A DNA stretch of 64,000 bases from Trichobilharzia regenti (Eukaryota > Platyhelminthes > Trematoda > Strigeidida > Schistosomatidae), in contig OX235270.1 in NCBI GenBank assembly GCA_944472135.2, positions 148,629,632 to 148,693,631 of the forward strand. The letters are read 5' to 3'. A model generated the notes under the pieces. The model made no database searches and was not told the origin of the DNA. It saw only the letters and a list, made by a program, of their open reading frames with translations. The position numbers and the translations under genes were made by a program. Below are positions 11,005-21,919 of the stretch, one piece after another. The first letter of the stretch is position 1; the number at the start of each line of letters is the position of its first letter.

Positions 11005-11300
11005 GTAAGCAGTACTGTTTCAACTACAGCCGGCACGGATTGAGATGTCAAAGTCGACCAGGATCCAAAGGGCAAGGCAGACATTCATTGCTCTGAAGTC
11101 AGTATCCCCTACTGCTGCACTCAACAAAACAATCAAGATACATATGCTTAGCTCCAGTGTCAAGTCATGTCAGTGCTTCTACATGGTCCAAGGACTTCAG
11201 ACCTCACCGAAAGCGTTTCCAACAGCCAGCTGCAAGACCCCAGAAAAAGCTGTCCTCACCATCTCTATAATGAAGATCAGACAACCGACTAGTAAGGATA
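11005..11300 (+). pseudogene. RTE C-terminal fragment
   Basis: Translation gives QRARQTFIALKSVSPTAALN and VKSCQCF, which align with the ARQAFITLKSVWKSTSLS...SNVKSV block of the RTE copies at 28.5 and 63.2 kb. It is short, diverged and has no 3' tail. It lies directly before the SINE that hosts the Gypsy element. Confidence 0.6.
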
Positions 11301-11309
11301 CGAAAGAAA

Positions 11310-11361
11310 TAAACTTAGTTTTAATTACAGCTTGACTCCAGACTGTATATTTTGGTACATG
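11310..11361 (-). repeat. SINE-A, part 1 (interrupted by Gypsy element)
   Basis: The 3' part of SINE-A on the minus strand (TTTTAATTACAGCTTGACTC...GGTACATG on plus). It continues at 16935 on the other side of the Gypsy insertion; CATG is duplicated at the junction. Confidence 0.8.
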
Positions 11362-11842
11362 TGTAGGGGACTAATATTAGAGTTCACTAACATTCCAAGT
11401 ATAAAAGTAATAATCCAAGTCAGTGGAGTGTTAAATCACAATATATTACCAAAAATACAGTGACGAGTTATAGCAACAAAAAGGATTACTTGTATATAAA
11501 GTCTAAGTCCTCGGCTACAAATTAATTATATAATCCACGGGCACGTTAATTGTTTGGACTGCGTCTGCTGTAGCTGCTGTGTTCCGGTTGTAGAAATGTC
11601 TTCGGTTGAGAGTAGTAGGCTCCTACAATAAATCCGAAGTATACAACACGGTGTGAGTGGAGCAAGTAAGCAGAAGTGACCAGGGAGAAGACGAAGTCTC
11701 CAACAGCAGAGTGTATTTTTCAATTGTACACGGAAGTTATGTATATTTCAACAAGAAGCGTTTTAAACAAAAATTATGTACAATATCTCGAATTTATACA
11801 AGTAACCAAAAAGTGTACAATCACATTGTTACGTACTCAACA
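11362..11842 (-). repeat. 3' LTR of Gypsy element (481 bp)
   Basis: In element orientation it begins TGTTGAGTACGTAAC and ends TCCCCTACA. It is identical to 16454-16934 except one base. Confidence 0.95.
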
Positions 11843-11858
11843 CGGCTCCCCCCTAGAG
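11843..11858 (-). other. Polypurine tract of Gypsy element
   Basis: Element-strand CTCTAGGGGGGAGCCG lies immediately before the 3' LTR. It is the expected plus-strand primer. Confidence 0.7.
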
Positions 11859-12317
11859 GTCCGGAGAGACAACCGGAAAATGATAAGTAAAACTATGAAG
11901 TAAATAATAATAGTAATAGCAACTTTTGGATAAAAATAGGGATATATTACAACATGCATAAACGCGAGAAGGTATGTGAATCATGTAAAGTCTGAAAGCA
12001 TATACAATGAGTTCAGCAATAAAAATTGAAATAGAAAGTCATGTCACTTAAATTTGCACTAACCATGAACATAGATTTTTAATGTATAAAGAAAAATATG
12101 TAAATACACAGTAATTAAGGAGGGGAAAGAAACATTAAAAAAAATATGGATTAAAGATCAATAGTTTTTGGAAAGGACAATACCTGTTTTTTAGGTGAGG
12201 TACATATAAATAAATAATAGTGATAGTAACATCAAAGTTTACGACGAAATACTAACGGTCATGATGATAATGTCTAAACGAAAAAGATAATAATAATTTT
12301 TAATTATTTTTCTTTTG
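11859..12317 (-). other. 3' untranslated region of Gypsy element
   Basis: About 460 bp between the end of Pol and the polypurine tract. It is AT-rich with no ORF of note. There is no envelope-like gene. Confidence 0.7.
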
Positions 12318-14861
12318 TTAGTCCTCAAAATGAACGTAGCGAGCCGGTTTACTGATTTGCCGACCACTACGTGTTTGATATGGAGGGAGGATAAGACTTG
12401 GTGCCGGTGGAGGGGAATCGGATGTTTGATTATTTGATTGCGCAGTTGCCGATGTAGATTCGAAGTCGTTGTCGGTGTATGCGGGTTTGATTCGATCAAT
12501 TGAAACAGTCTCTCGTTTTCCATTCTTGTTCACTGTAAAGTGTTTGTCTGAACGTTTAATAACTTGAAAGGGTCCTTCGTATGGAGGTTGCAATCCTTTT
12601 CTGATGGCGTCGACTCGAATGAAGACGAATTTGCAAGTTTGTAGATGTTTGTTGATCTGATCTCTTCGGGGAGATTGTCGAGGTGCTGTTGGTTGAAGTT
12701 GAAGCATTTGTCTAGTTAATCGGTTAGTGAAGTCGGCAATGTTCACGTCTGTGGAATCGGCTGAGGGGACTAGCTGTCCAGGCAAGGTTAGGTTGGTGCC
12801 ATAGACAAGTTGAGCCGGTGTACATCCTAAATCTTCTTTGATAGTAGATCGGATACCAAGTAAAATCAAAGGTAAGTATTCACTCCACTTAGATGTATCA
12901 TTCTGCGCCATCAGGGAGCTTTTCAGTTGTCTGTGGAATCTTTCCACTAGACCATTCGCTGCCGGATGATAGGCTGTTGTGGAGATATGTTTCACTCCCA
13001 GAAGTCTCGTCAGTTCGCGAAAGAGTGTCGATTGGAATTGAGGACCGCGGTCGGATGTAATAGTAGTTGGTACACCGTAGTTTGACACCCAACGGTCGAG
13101 AAAAACTAAAGCAACGTTTTCAGCAGATATGTCGTTTAAGGGGCATGCAATAGCCCAACGAGTAAATCTATCAATCGCTGTCAGGATATGTGTATATCCC
13201 CTTGATGTTGGCAATGGTCCCACGATATCTATATGGATATGCTGAAATCTCCTTTCGGGTAATTCAAACGTCTTCGGGGTTGTAATAGTGTGGCGGTGTA
13301 CTTTGGAGCATTGGCATTGGATACATTCTCGTGCCCATCTCCGAATGTCAGAGTTCATTTTAGGCCACACGAAGCGTTCGCTGATCAGTCTGACCGTGGC
13401 GCGTACTCCAGGGTGGGAAAGCGAATGTAAATGTTCGAACAATGCTTTTCGGCAACTGAGAGGGACAAATGGACGATTAGTGCCGGTAGATACATCGCAG
13501 ACTATGGTTGCATCTGATAAGGGGATAGGCACATCTTTGAGCTGTAAGGAAGAGTTTCTGCGGCAGGTTTGGAGTTCAACGTCATCTTTTTGTAATTGAG
13601 CCATACGATCAAGACTGATGTCTACCGACGTTTGGAGCTGGTTAATGTCACTTCTTGAAAGAGAATCGGCTACCACGTTCGCATCCCCTTTGATGTACTG
13701 GATGTCGGTTGAAAATTGGGAGATATAATCCAACTGTCTGGCTTCTCTAGGGGAGTGTTTATCGAGTGAAGTAGTGAAAGCATGACACAGGGGCTTGTGG
13801 TCAGTAAAAATAGTGAAATGCCGGCCCTGTAGTAAGTAACTGAAATGCTTCACTGCAAGATATATGGCCAGCAATTCTCTCCCAAAAGTGCTGTATCGTG
13901 TCTGAGCCGGTTCCAACTTCTTAGAAAAGAATGCGAGTGGGGTGACTTCGCCCTTCATCTTTTGTTGTAATACTGCCCCTACAGCTACTTGGGAGGCATC
14001 TGTGCACAAAATAAGCGACGCTTCGGGGTTGATATGGGATAGCATAGTGACTCTGGATAAGGCATCTTTTGCGTTGCAAAATGATTCGTGTGCTTCAGCT
14101 GACCACTGAAACTTTTTAGGATCATTTTTAAGGAGGTCGGTTAACGGCTGGACGATGGAGGCACACGAAGGAATGAAACGCCGATAGAAATTAAACATCC
14201 CCAAAAAACGTCTGACCTTCTTGAGTGAATCTGGTTCGGGGAAGTTTTTGATGGACTCTATCTTTTCCTCCGTAGGCGTAATACCATTCGCGGTTATGTG
14301 GTGTCCCAGAAACTGTATAGAGGAGACACCGAATATGCACTTTTTGGGGTTAATGACGACTCCATATTGCTCAAATCGTTGAAATAAGATGGTGAGGTGA
14401 TCAGTATGTTCTTCGGGCGACGAGCTAGCAATTAAAACGTCATCGATATATACAAATACAAAGTCCAAACCTTGTGTGACCTGATCCATGAAACGTTGGA
14501 AGGATTGTGCTGCGTTCTTTAGGCCAAATGGCATGCGGAGAAATTCAAACAAACCGAAAGGTGTGATGATGGCCGTTTTTTCGATATCCTCTTGGGCAAC
14601 TGGTATTTGGTGATAGGCCCTGACCAAGTCTACTTTAGAAAAAATGGTTTTTCCGTGTAATGTCAGGGAGAAATCATGAAGATGAGGAATAGGATAACGG
14701 TCGGGAACTGTGGCATTGTTTAAATGTCGGTAATCCCCACATGGCCTCCAATCATGATCAGCTTTAGGCACCATGTGTAAGGGCGAAGACCAAGGACTAT
14801 TGGAGGGTCTGATGATGCCGAGCTGCATCATGTGTTCAAATTCTGCCTTGGCTGCTGCCAA
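12318..14861 (-). CDS. pol: Pol polyprotein, RT-RNase H-integrase part
   Basis: This uninterrupted 847-codon frame copies and integrates the element. RT occupies residues 1-180, with [11 protein letters not shown] (catalytic YIDD at 138-141). RNase H spans 280-405 with D288 (CTDAS), E329 (GRELLA) and D354 (FTDHKPL). Integrase follows: zinc-binding H479-x3-H483...C513-x2-C516, then a D545-D604-E640 core ([22 protein letters not shown]) with 35 residues between the last two acids. The C-terminal SH3-like part ([10 protein letters not shown]...) is near 760-795. All catalytic residues are present. The listed start is only the first Met after a frame break; the natural frame enters from the protease upstream. 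Confidence 0.93.
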   Translation of the reverse strand: MAAAKAEFEHMMQLGIIRPSNSPWSSPLHMVPKADHDWRPCGDYRHLNNATVPDRYPIPHLHDFSLTLHGKTIFSKVDLVRAYHQIPVAQEDIEKTAIITPFGLFEFLRMPFGLKNAAQSFQRFMDQVTQGLDFVFVYIDDVLIASSSPEEHTDHLTILFQRFEQYGVVINPKKCIFGVSSIQFLGHHITANGITPTEEKIESIKNFPEPDSLKKVRRFLGMFNFYRRFIPSCASIVQPLTDLLKNDPKKFQWSAEAHESFCNAKDALSRVTMLSHINPEASLILCTDASQVAVGAVLQQKMKGEVTPLAFFSKKLEPAQTRYSTFGRELLAIYLAVKHFSYLLQGRHFTIFTDHKPLCHAFTTSLDKHSPREARQLDYISQFSTDIQYIKGDANVVADSLSRSDINQLQTSVDISLDRMAQLQKDDVELQTCRRNSSLQLKDVPIPLSDATIVCDVSTGTNRPFVPLSCRKALFEHLHSLSHPGVRATVRLISERFVWPKMNSDIRRWARECIQCQCSKVHRHTITTPKTFELPERRFQHIHIDIVGPLPTSRGYTHILTAIDRFTRWAIACPLNDISAENVALVFLDRWVSNYGVPTTITSDRGPQFQSTLFRELTRLLGVKHISTTAYHPAANGLVERFHRQLKSSLMAQNDTSKWSEYLPLILLGIRSTIKEDLGCTPAQLVYGTNLTLPGQLVPSADSTDVNIADFTNRLTRQMLQLQPTAPRQSPRRDQINKHLQTCKFVFIRVDAIRKGLQPPYEGPFQVIKRSDKHFTVNKNGKRETVSIDRIKPAYTDNDFESTSATAQSNNQTSDSPPPAPSLILPPYQTRSGRQISKPARYVHFED

Positions 14862-15427
14862 TTTGTCCGGGGGTAATCTACGGGACGAGCACGAACTGGT
14901 TGACCCGTAGTAACTATCTTGTGAGTAACTGTGTGAGGGACGTCCTCGATGTTGTACGACGGCTTAAGAATTTTAGGGAAACGGTGAAGTAGGGAGGAAA
15001 AAGGGCAATCTGCTGGTCTTTCAATACTGATATTATAGACAGAATAGCTGGAGATAATTCCATGGATCTTTAGATGGGTGTTGTTATCAATCAGTTTTTT
15101 ATTGTTGACGTCAACTAACAGGTTGAAATTACTCAAGAAATCTGCTCCGAGGATGGCGTGACTGACGTCGGCTACTATGAAAATCCATGTGAAACGCCGA
15201 CGTAAACCTAGATCCAGTATGAGGGATTGCTCTCCATACGTCTGTATGCTTGTGTGGTTAGCTGCCCGGAGAGACAGTTTTCCGGGTGTCCGTGTAGATC
15301 GCCTGGATAGTGAAGGAGGGATTACGCTAACTTCTGCTCCCGTGTCTACCAGGAATAAAGTGTCTGAAGTTTTATCCTTCACATAGAAGAGGCGACTTGT
15401 TTGCTTGCCAGTAACAGCTGTCGCCAT
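14828..15427 (-). CDS. Pol polyprotein, protease part, cut off by frameshift
   Basis: An aspartic protease domain: [14 protein letters not shown] carries the catalytic DTG, and AILGADFL is the flap-distal ILG motif about 65 residues on. The ATG at 15425-15427 overlaps the gag stop (TGATG), so pol was probably made by reinitiation or frameshifting at that joint. The frame leaves the Pol register in a run of three C (plus-strand GGG at 14882-14884), where one base seems to have been lost, and ends at a false stop at 14828. I describe the break only; nothing else in the domain looks damaged. Confidence 0.88.
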   Translation of the reverse strand: MATAVTGKQTSRLFYVKDKTSDTLFLVDTGAEVSVIPPSLSRRSTRTPGKLSLRAANHTSIQTYGEQSLILDLGLRRRFTWIFIVADVSHAILGADFLSNFNLLVDVNNKKLIDNNTHLKIHGIISSYSVYNISIERPADCPFSSLLHRFPKILKPSYNIEDVPHTVTHKIVTTGQPVRARPVDYPRTNWQQPRQNLNT

Positions 15428-16314
15428 CACTGTCTGGCTGAGGCGTTTCCCTGAGCCTGGTTGGCTTCGCTAAAGCTGCACGGTTTTACACATTTCAGGG
15501 CATGACGTCCAAACTTCCAGTGATACCAGCATATATTGCTATCCCGAGAAGACGTGTAAGAACGCTGTCGTGAGAAGGATCGTCGTCGTGATGGTGACCT
15601 TCTTTGTGAACTCCGTCTCCGGACTTGTCGATCAGACTTATTAGTTTCCAACTTGTCAATCCTTGCCGCTAAGTCTGCAATGGCGGCGAGTATCGGTGTG
15701 TCTGCCGTGGGTGTGGAATGACACGGTGTGGCACTATCAGATGCTACGTGACTTATGGTGTTATCGGATAAAACATCCAAAATACTATCTGCCATGTCAC
15801 TTAGTTGGTCTAAGTCATACGACTTTCCTGAGATGATTAAAATTTGCTGGACATTTCTAGGTAAACGTTGCAACCACATCTGTTTCAGCACTACCTCGTC
15901 TACTTTATGATGTCCGATTAACTGGCGCATGTGCCTGAGCAGCTGGGATGGTTTACGTGGGCCTAGTTCACAGCCTGTGAGCAATTGTTGGATTCTTTTC
16001 TCATCCGACAAACTGGTACGTTGTATGAGGAGGGCTTTAAGTTTATCAAATTGATGTTCCGTCGGAGGATCTTCGATGAAATCGCTGATTTCTGTCAATA
16101 CTGACGGAGGGAGTTCTGCCAGCACCATACCATATTTGGCTATTTGGGACTTAATGCCCCGTGCTTCTAGCAACGGTTCAATTACCGCAAACCAAATCCT
16201 TGGTTCTGCGAAACCGTATTGGGGTAAACGAAAATCAGTGATGGCATTTATTGTGGCATTTGTCTCGCTATTAGTTGTCTGCTCGTTTGATGTACCGGAC
16301 TGAGGTGATGACAT
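15427..16314 (-). CDS. gag: Gag protein with CHCC zinc finger
   Basis: Starting at MSSPQSG the protein is 295 residues. An upstream Met in frame (16374) would add a hydrophobic stretch, but MSSPQ follows the leader better and matches Gag-like composition. Residues 25-190 resemble a retrotransposon capsid (PQYGFAEPRIWFAVIEPLLE, LPPSVLTEISDFI). An Arg/Ser-rich basic segment lies near 225-255. The finger is C262-x2-H265-x9-C275-x3-C279 (CWYHWKFGRHALKCVKPC), the CHCC type of the CsRn1 clade. It binds RNA and forms the particle. The frame is intact. Confidence 0.92.
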   Translation of the reverse strand: MSSPQSGTSNEQTTNSETNATINAITDFRLPQYGFAEPRIWFAVIEPLLEARGIKSQIAKYGMVLAELPPSVLTEISDFIEDPPTEHQFDKLKALLIQRTSLSDEKRIQQLLTGCELGPRKPSQLLRHMRQLIGHHKVDEVVLKQMWLQRLPRNVQQILIISGKSYDLDQLSDMADSILDVLSDNTISHVASDSATPCHSTPTADTPILAAIADLAARIDKLETNKSDRQVRRRSSQRRSPSRRRSFSRQRSYTSSRDSNICWYHWKFGRHALKCVKPCSFSEANQAQGNASARQ

Positions 16315-16423
16315 TATAAATATGAGGTTATTGGTGCAAATTAGGATACAAATATAAACCACACACAAAATCACAATGAATATAAAAATAGCAAAAATAA
16401 GAATATGAATATGCCAAAATAAT

Positions 16424-16446
16424 CCGTGTTCTTATCGGGCTCACCA
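16424..16446 (-). other. Primer-binding site of Gypsy element
   Basis: Seven bases inside the 5' LTR, the element strand reads TGGTGAGCCCGATAAG. The TGG start fits a tRNA ending CCA. I could not identify the tRNA. Confidence 0.6.
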
Positions 16447-16453
16447 ATTAATT

Positions 16454-16934
16454 TGTAGGGGACTAATATTAGAGTTCACTAACATTCCAAATATAAAAGT
16501 AATAATCCAAGTCAGTGGAGTGTTAAATCACAATATATTACCAAAAATACAGTGACGAGTTATAGCAACAAAAAGGATTACTTGTATATAAAGTCTAAGT
16601 CCTCGGCTACAAATTAATTATATAATCCACGGGCACGTTAATTGTTTGGACTGCGTCTGCTGTAGCTGCTGTGTTCCGGTTGTAGAAATGTCTTCGGTTG
16701 AGAGTAGTAGGCTCCTACAATAAATCCGAAGTATACAACACGGTGTGAGTGGAGCAAGTAAGCAGAAGTGACCAGGGAGAAGACGAAGTCTCCAACAGCA
16801 GAGTGTATTTTTCAATTGTACACGGAAGTTATGTATATTTCAACAAGAAGCGTTTTAAACAAAAATTATGTACAATATCTCGAATTTATACAAGTAACCA
16901 AAAAGTGTACAATCACATTGTTACGTACTCAACA
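16454..16934 (-). repeat. 5' LTR of Gypsy element (481 bp)
   Basis: Pair of 11362-11842. Because the element lies on the minus strand, this right-hand LTR is the promoter-bearing one. Confidence 0.95.
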
Positions 16935-17045
16935 CATGTATGGAATTTTCAGCATGTGATATCGATAGCCCGAATTTTGCAGGCCGACCGTAGATATGAG
17001 GTGTGCGTTGGTAGGAGATCGAACCCTGGACCATTTGAATAGTCG
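16935..17045 (-). repeat. SINE-A, part 2 (interrupted by Gypsy element)
   Basis: Continuation of 11310-11361. Plus-strand TATGGAATTTTCAGCATGTG, then GCCCGAATTTTGCAGGCCGA, match the other SINE-A copies reversed. GGAGATCGAACCC is the B-box region. The A-box end is missing or diverged. Confidence 0.8.
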
Positions 17046-17094
17046 GTTATTTCAACTAAACAACAAAATAGCAATCGCCCAGAAAATAAGCATT

Positions 17095-17285
17095 AGGGGA
17101 TCGAGATGGAGTAGCCGTACGTTAGGAAAACAGTTGAGTGATATATCGTGTGAAGAGGAAATGGACGCTAGTGCATAATTTAGGAGCCAGTTGAAAAGGG
17201 CTACATATAACAGGGTGAAGTGAAGATGCGTTGTTGAAGCCCTATGCTCTTCTTGGAATAATAATAAATAATAGTAAAACAATAA
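17095..17285 (+). pseudogene. RTE 3' end fragment
   Basis: TCGTGTGAAGAGGAAATGG at about 17147 and GTTGAAGCCCTATGCTCTTC near 17232, followed by AATAATAATAAATAATAG, are the standard 3' end of RTE copies here. The 5' part is missing. Confidence 0.7.
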
Positions 17286-17707
17286 AGCCAAGAAGGTAAA
17301 TTTTCGATGATATGTGTTTCGATAGCAAAAAACACTGAGTACAGTCAACATATCTGTCTCCACAGGATCAGATGAATTGATAGCTGCAAAGTGATCAGGC
17401 AAGCAGTATTAGCTTATCCTTCACTTTTATACAAATCACTGACTTTTTAGAGAAAGTTAGTCAAAGTTCAGCAAGCAATACGAGTGAATGAATAAAACAT
17501 GGATTATTGGATCAATTAACATTTTTCAAAATGGTATCATAAACAAAGTATTTAGAGAAGAATTTCGTCTCCTTAACTTAATTAGTCTACTATATCTATC
17601 AATACACTATATAAAAGAAAAAAAAACTTTGAAGAAGCCATAAAGTGAATGATGAATCATTATTCATTTTTATTTAATTATTACATATTCAATATTTCAC
17701 TTCACAG

Positions 17708-18030
17708 GACGAAACGAGGAAGTAAAAAAAAGAAAAGATCACGTTGTTTGACTTCGGATATATCTATTTTCACACTGGCTTCGTTGATTCTCTTATCGTT
17801 TATGACAGCATTTTGGTTCATGCCTTTAGTCAGAATTTATATTTATGAAGTAACATGTAAAAATTTAACTGAAATCTCAAACGATTGTTCCAGTATTATT
17901 AGTTTAGTTATCCGATGGAAAGCATATCATATACTACAGGCTGATACTCAAATAGTTGAACTATTAACTGATCATTTTAATGAATTTAAAATAAATAAAA
18001 CAAGAAGAGTTGCCATTATGGAGGCTAAAC
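17708..18030 (+). CDS. Exon of unrecognised multi-pass membrane protein (first visible exon)
   Basis: The exon lies between a good acceptor (TTTCACTTCACAG) and a near-consensus donor (AAAC|GTGAGT). It enters in phase 2 and leaves in phase 1. The protein begins basic (TKRGSKKKKRSR), then has one hydrophobic segment (SDISIFTLASLILLSFMTAF...) and a polar stretch of about 70 residues with two cysteines and an N-linked glycosylation sequon (KNLTE). An ATG at 17649 is in frame upstream and would make this a first exon, but the sequence between looks like an intron end. I do not recognise the family. With the next three exons it forms one reading frame. Confidence 0.6.
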
Positions 18031-18124
18031 GTGAGTGCTAAAATAAATGTCGTAATTTCGTTTATTCAACTCTAAACCTTTGAAATATTCTAAGTTTTCA
18101 GTAATTTAAATATCCTCATAATAT

Positions 18125-18856
18125 CATCAGGTGATGAAGATAACCAATTCACAGCAGCAGCAGCAGCAACAACAACAACAACAACCAGCACCAATCACCA
18201 TCATCGGGAGAGATTTAACAGAGGTTGTCTCCTTCAATTATCTGGGAAGCATAGTTTCAACTACAGGTGGAACGGATGAATATGTCAAGAGCCAGTCAGT
18301 CACAATCTGAAAGGCAAGATATGCCTTCATAAACCAGAAATCCGTTTGGAAATCTTCCGTGCTGTACTCGGTCGGCATAAGGAACAAAATTCAGATTTTC
18401 AACGCCGATGTGAAGTCGTTCCTTTTTTATACGGGTCAGGAACTTGGAGTATCACGAAAAGGATTTCAACAACTTGTTTCAGACTTTCATCAACAGCTAC
18501 CAATTTCGTTGTCTCTATCCTGAAGATTTAACAACCAGAAAGAATTAGTAACAAAAAACTGTGGGAACAAACCAACTAAGAGTCAATTTCCCCAAAAAAT
18601 ATATAGGCAAAAGTGGAGATGGATCGGACATACATTGGTGAAGCCGTTGGATGAAATCGCACGCCAGGCCATTGCTCGAGTGGAATCCGAATGGGAAGTG
18701 AAGAGTGAGTCGTCCTAGGGTGACCTGAAGGAGATGAGAGAGTTTGGCCAAGTGTGGAACAAGCTGAAGAGGAGGGCAGAAAACAGAACAAAGTGGAGAT
18801 GCGTTGTTGAAGCCCTATGTTCCACTCAGAACCCAAGGGAATAATAATAATAATAA
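18125..18856 (+). pseudogene. 5'-truncated RTE copy
   Basis: It begins near GGTGATGAAGATAACCAATT and a CAG/CAA run (18158-18186). Next come the TEVVSFNYLGSIVSTTGGTD-like block, the SVWKSS-like block and the tail GAAGCCCTATGTTCCACTC with AATAATAATAATAAG. Stops and shifts are frequent. Confidence 0.8.
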
Positions 18857-19059
18857 GAATATCATCAGGACAAGAAAAATTTCAGGATGAGTAACTGTTT
18901 TCAGTAACGTCTTCTTCTGGCTCTACATTCATGAATCCAAAAATATATTAGAATACAAACATCCATTAAAGACAAATGCAAGTTATATCCGAAACTGTAC
19001 AAAACGGAATGATACTACACTTTAGTTATTCCATATTAATTTGTTTATTTGATATATAA

Positions 19060-19530
19060 CACAATGAGTGAAACAGTATTATTCATTTAATGACGAAGTT
19101 TTGAACACAATTTAATATTGTTCATAATCATATCAGTTATAATCACACAACTTTGTAACTTGAGTTTTATAGTTTTCTTTGTTCTCTCCTATTTGTCGTC
19201 GTTGGGGTAGTAGAATTTTGCAGATGTCCGGCTGGACAGGTGTTGAATCATCCCTATCACACGTATTTTTAGTTGATTTGATAAATAAGCCTTCCGTTGT
19301 CAGTGTCTCCCTCCACCGTGGATATTAGATTTTAGGAGTGTCATTTTGTCCCACCTTATTTTACGGTTATGTGCAATTACATGTGGTTCTATAAGAGAAG
19401 AAATTTGGAGTATAGTTCAGCTGTACATACAATTGCACACAACCATACAATAAGATGGGATAAAATGACACTCTTAAAATCTTATTTATCAAATCAACTG
19501 AAAGTATGTGCAGTAGAAATGATTCATTAT
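19060..19530 (+). repeat. Family X repeat with an inverted-repeat end
   Basis: The first part (GACGAAGTTTTGAACACAAT ... CACACAACTTTGTAACTTGA) recurs at 31.06 and 44.38 kb and reversed at 31.9-32.2 kb. The second part is an imperfect inverted repeat: 19273-19381 pairs with 19428-19508 (GTTGATTTGATAAATAAG on the left arm, CTTATTTATCAAATCAAC on the right). The right arm lacks about 45 bases of the left. Confidence 0.6.
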
Positions 19531-19570
19531 CTGTCCACATAGACATCTGAAAAATTCCACTGCCCCTACG

Positions 19571-19813
19571 ATGAATAGATTTTGTTTGTCCTTCCTTTTT
19601 TCGATCCTGATGTCTGATGTTACTCAACGATCTCCTAAGCGCATGTCCATTACACCTCCATATTCTTCTCCATCTTTACTGGATAATAGGTTATTGATTG
19701 CCTCTTTGCCAGATAACCTTGTTGCTTATCCTATCTGGTTGGTAAACCACCTCATCTCTAAGGGACTGATTCACACTGTAGAAGAGTCTTTACCGCTGTT
19801 AGCGAAGTTGTGA
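19571..19813 (+). CDS. Unassigned 80-codon ORF
   Basis: An open frame from ATG to TGA inside the first intron. The product has a hydrophobic start (MNRFCLSFLFSILMS) and a Leu-rich second half (LLDNRLLIASLPDNLVAYP). No motif is recognised and no splice sites of note frame it. It may be part of a retroelement leader; it may also be chance. Confidence 0.2.
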   Translation: MNRFCLSFLFSILMSDVTQRSPKRMSITPPYSSPSLLDNRLLIASLPDNLVAYPIWLVNHLISKGLIHTVEESLPLLAKL

Positions 19814-20332
19814 TTACAGTCATACGTCGCTAGTTTGATTACCTTCCGCACATTAAGAAAGTGGATAAGTGCGAATAAACACATGAAATTCAGTCAGAAA
19901 AAATCTACAAGAATAGCAAAATTATGACAACTCGTTGTTTCGAAAAGACAACCTGGAATTTCTGATATATGTATAAAACCTGAAATTTCACATTCTTATT
20001 GTTTCCTATCCTTACTCACATGATTCATGTTGACGTTTCAGTAGAATAAGTTCGCCAAATTGTATTCCTTGTATGGCTTACATCTTTTGAAAGCCGTTTT
20101 AATTCATCCATTTATTCATAACTACGCAAACTTTATGTTTGAATTAAATTATTCAAAGCGTAGCATTTTTGTGAGTTATTTGCATGGCTGTTTGTTTGTT
20201 TCTGCGGTTACTTTTGTTGCTATAACTTGAACGCAGGCTAGTATTCTCTTATTCTATTCATCTGATTTTTAGGACTCACAGGCATATCATTATAACGACT
20301 GGCTATTATTTGTCTAATGAGAGAAGTATCAC

Positions 20333-21580
20333 AGTAAGTCATCTCAACTTCAACGACTTTGAAAAGGCCTTCGACAGTGCAGCGTCAATCGAGAGGTGAT
20401 TTGGAAACTACTTCGCTACTACCAAGGGGTCCCATCGACAATTATACATCTCATCCAACAGTTAGTTGTACGAAAATGCTTCTTGCCAAGTAATCCACAA
20501 CGGGAAAATTACGGAAGCCTTCGAAGTGAGGACGGGAGTGAAACAAGGCTGCCTACTAGCGCCAATGATCTTCCTGATTGCAGTAGATTGGATAATGCGA
20601 CAGACAACAGGCAATGAGGAAACAGGCATAAAATGGACTCACACAAAATTAGAACTTGGAGGATCTGGACTTCGCCAGCGAAGATATATGTCTGATTTCC
20701 CACAAACTGGAAGATATACAAGTGAAAAGCAACAAGTTGGCTATAGAAGAAGCATCCAGAGAGAATAGGACTTCAAGTGAACATAGAGGAAACAGAGGTG
20801 ATGAAGATTCCTGGCCAAAACCTACAGCAACAGCCACAACAACAGACAACAATCAGCCTGCATAAATAAGAGGAACCTGGAAGAAACAACCTCCTTCACC
20901 TACCCACCTACCTACATGGGAAGCATCGTTTTAACTACAGGCGGATGGAACTGACGGGGATATCAAAGCCAGAATCGGAAGAGCAGGACAGCCTTTTGAT
21001 TACCCTTAAGTCTGTGTGGAAGTCAACATCACTCATCATCAAAAATAACATCCGGATTTCCAACTCCAATGTGAAGTCAGTCAGTGCTACTTAACATACG
21101 GATCAGAGACTTGCACTGCGCGTCATAATGAGCATCTCAAACAAACTACAGACCTTCATCAACAGTTGTCTTCGCTCAATACTATTCAAGATCAGATGGC
21201 CGGTCAGAAAAGATCAGCAACAGTGAGGGATCTCTGACAGTGAGCGAACCAACCTGGCAGGAACCGATTGTCAAACAAATAGGCAGGAAGAAATGGAGAT
21301 GGATTGGCTAGTCATACTCTGAGGAAACAAACCATCGAGTGAGTCACATCACTAGACAAGCCATTGCTCGAGTGGAACCCGAAAGGAAAGCGGGCGACGA
21401 GTTGGTCGTCAGTGCATGGGTGAGGGTGACTTGTAGGAGGTCATGTGAAGAGGAGATGAAATGGTGTGGGCAGACTTGGAGCGGGTGGAAACGTTGGCAG
21501 AGAATCGAACGCAATGGAGACTTGGGCGGCTGAAGCCCTATGTTCCTCTAGGAATTAAAGGATATAATAATAATAGTAAT
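20333..21580 (+). pseudogene. 5'-truncated RTE copy (defective subfamily)
   Basis: It starts just before RT motif A (DFEKAFDS at 20355-20378) and runs to the tail GAAGCCCTATGTTCCTCTAG and ATAATAATAATAG. Readable pieces are GVKQGCLLAPMIFLIAVDWI (motif B), DLDFASEDICLISHKLEDIQ (motif C with an extra Ser codon and D to E), and the C-terminal WRWIG segment. Extra bases GTGCA at motif A (about 20376) and four bases before YENASCQVIHNG (about 20461) are shared with the copies at 37.8, 45.9, 55.5 and 62.3 kb. Confidence 0.88.
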
Positions 21581-21751
21581 AATGGAAAATATTTATTTTT
21601 CTGTTGGTGATGGAGATTATTTTCTGTTACAGCCTGAACTTATTTCAGATATACCATGTGAAAATTAGTTTCATGATGGAAAGACTATACGTCTCACTTC
21701 ACACTGTTAGTTACTTTGTTGCCATTTCTTTTTCTTTTTGATATTAAATAG

Positions 21752-21919
21752 AGGAAATTTTTGAAATTTGGAAAAGTTACCACTGTTCATGGATTATGGG
21801 AAGTGGTTGTTGCATAATAGTTATTCTGCTGAATGCAATTTCAGTTTACTGGAGAAGTCTGGGACATTTCCATACTGTACAAATTCATTTCTGCATTATT
21901 CTATTAACTGCTATAATAA
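21752..21919 (+). CDS. Exon 2 of membrane-protein gene
   Basis: Acceptor after a long pyrimidine tract (TTTCTTTTTCTTTTTGATATTAAATAG) and a perfect donor (ATAATAA|GTAAGT). Entering in phase 1, the split codon C+AG gives Gln and the frame stays open for all 168 bp, leaving in phase 1. It encodes QEIFEIWKSYHCSWIMGSGC, then a hydrophobic segment (CCIIVILLNAISVYW), then HFHTVQIHFCIILLTAII. Phase agreement with the 18030 donor supports the join. Confidence 0.6.

Larger units (their letters stand above)
11362..16934 (-). mobile_element. CsRn1/Boudicca-clade Gypsy LTR retrotransposon, nearly intact
   Basis: Two 481-bp LTRs differ at one position (G at 11399 against A at 16491). A 4-bp duplication, CATG, lies at 11358-11361 and 16935-16938. 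On the minus strand the order is 5' LTR, primer site, gag, protease, RT, RNase H, integrase, polypurine tract, 3' LTR. The Gag has the CHCC finger that defines the CsRn1/Kabuki/Boudicca clade, instead of CCHC knuckles. Pol is broken once. The element splits a SINE-A copy, which gives the order of events. LTR length (481 bp) is nearer to CsRn1 than to my recollection of Boudicca, so I do not assign a family name. Confidence 0.95.
18031..21751 (+). other. Intron of the membrane-protein gene, filled with retroelements
   Basis: It starts GTGAGT and ends with a pyrimidine-rich tract and TAG. It contains two RTE fragments (18125-18856, 20333-21580), a family X repeat with inverted arms, and an unassigned ORF near 19.6 kb. 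Confidence 0.55.

Noticed and set aside
13288..13599. 103-codon plus-strand ORF
   Set aside because: Lies antisense to the integrase part of the Gypsy Pol frame, which has all family motifs.
18158..18190. CAG/CAA repeat as a polyglutamine gene
   Set aside because: Belongs to the RTE copies, which have the same run in several places (for example 7115-7130 and 20820-20850).
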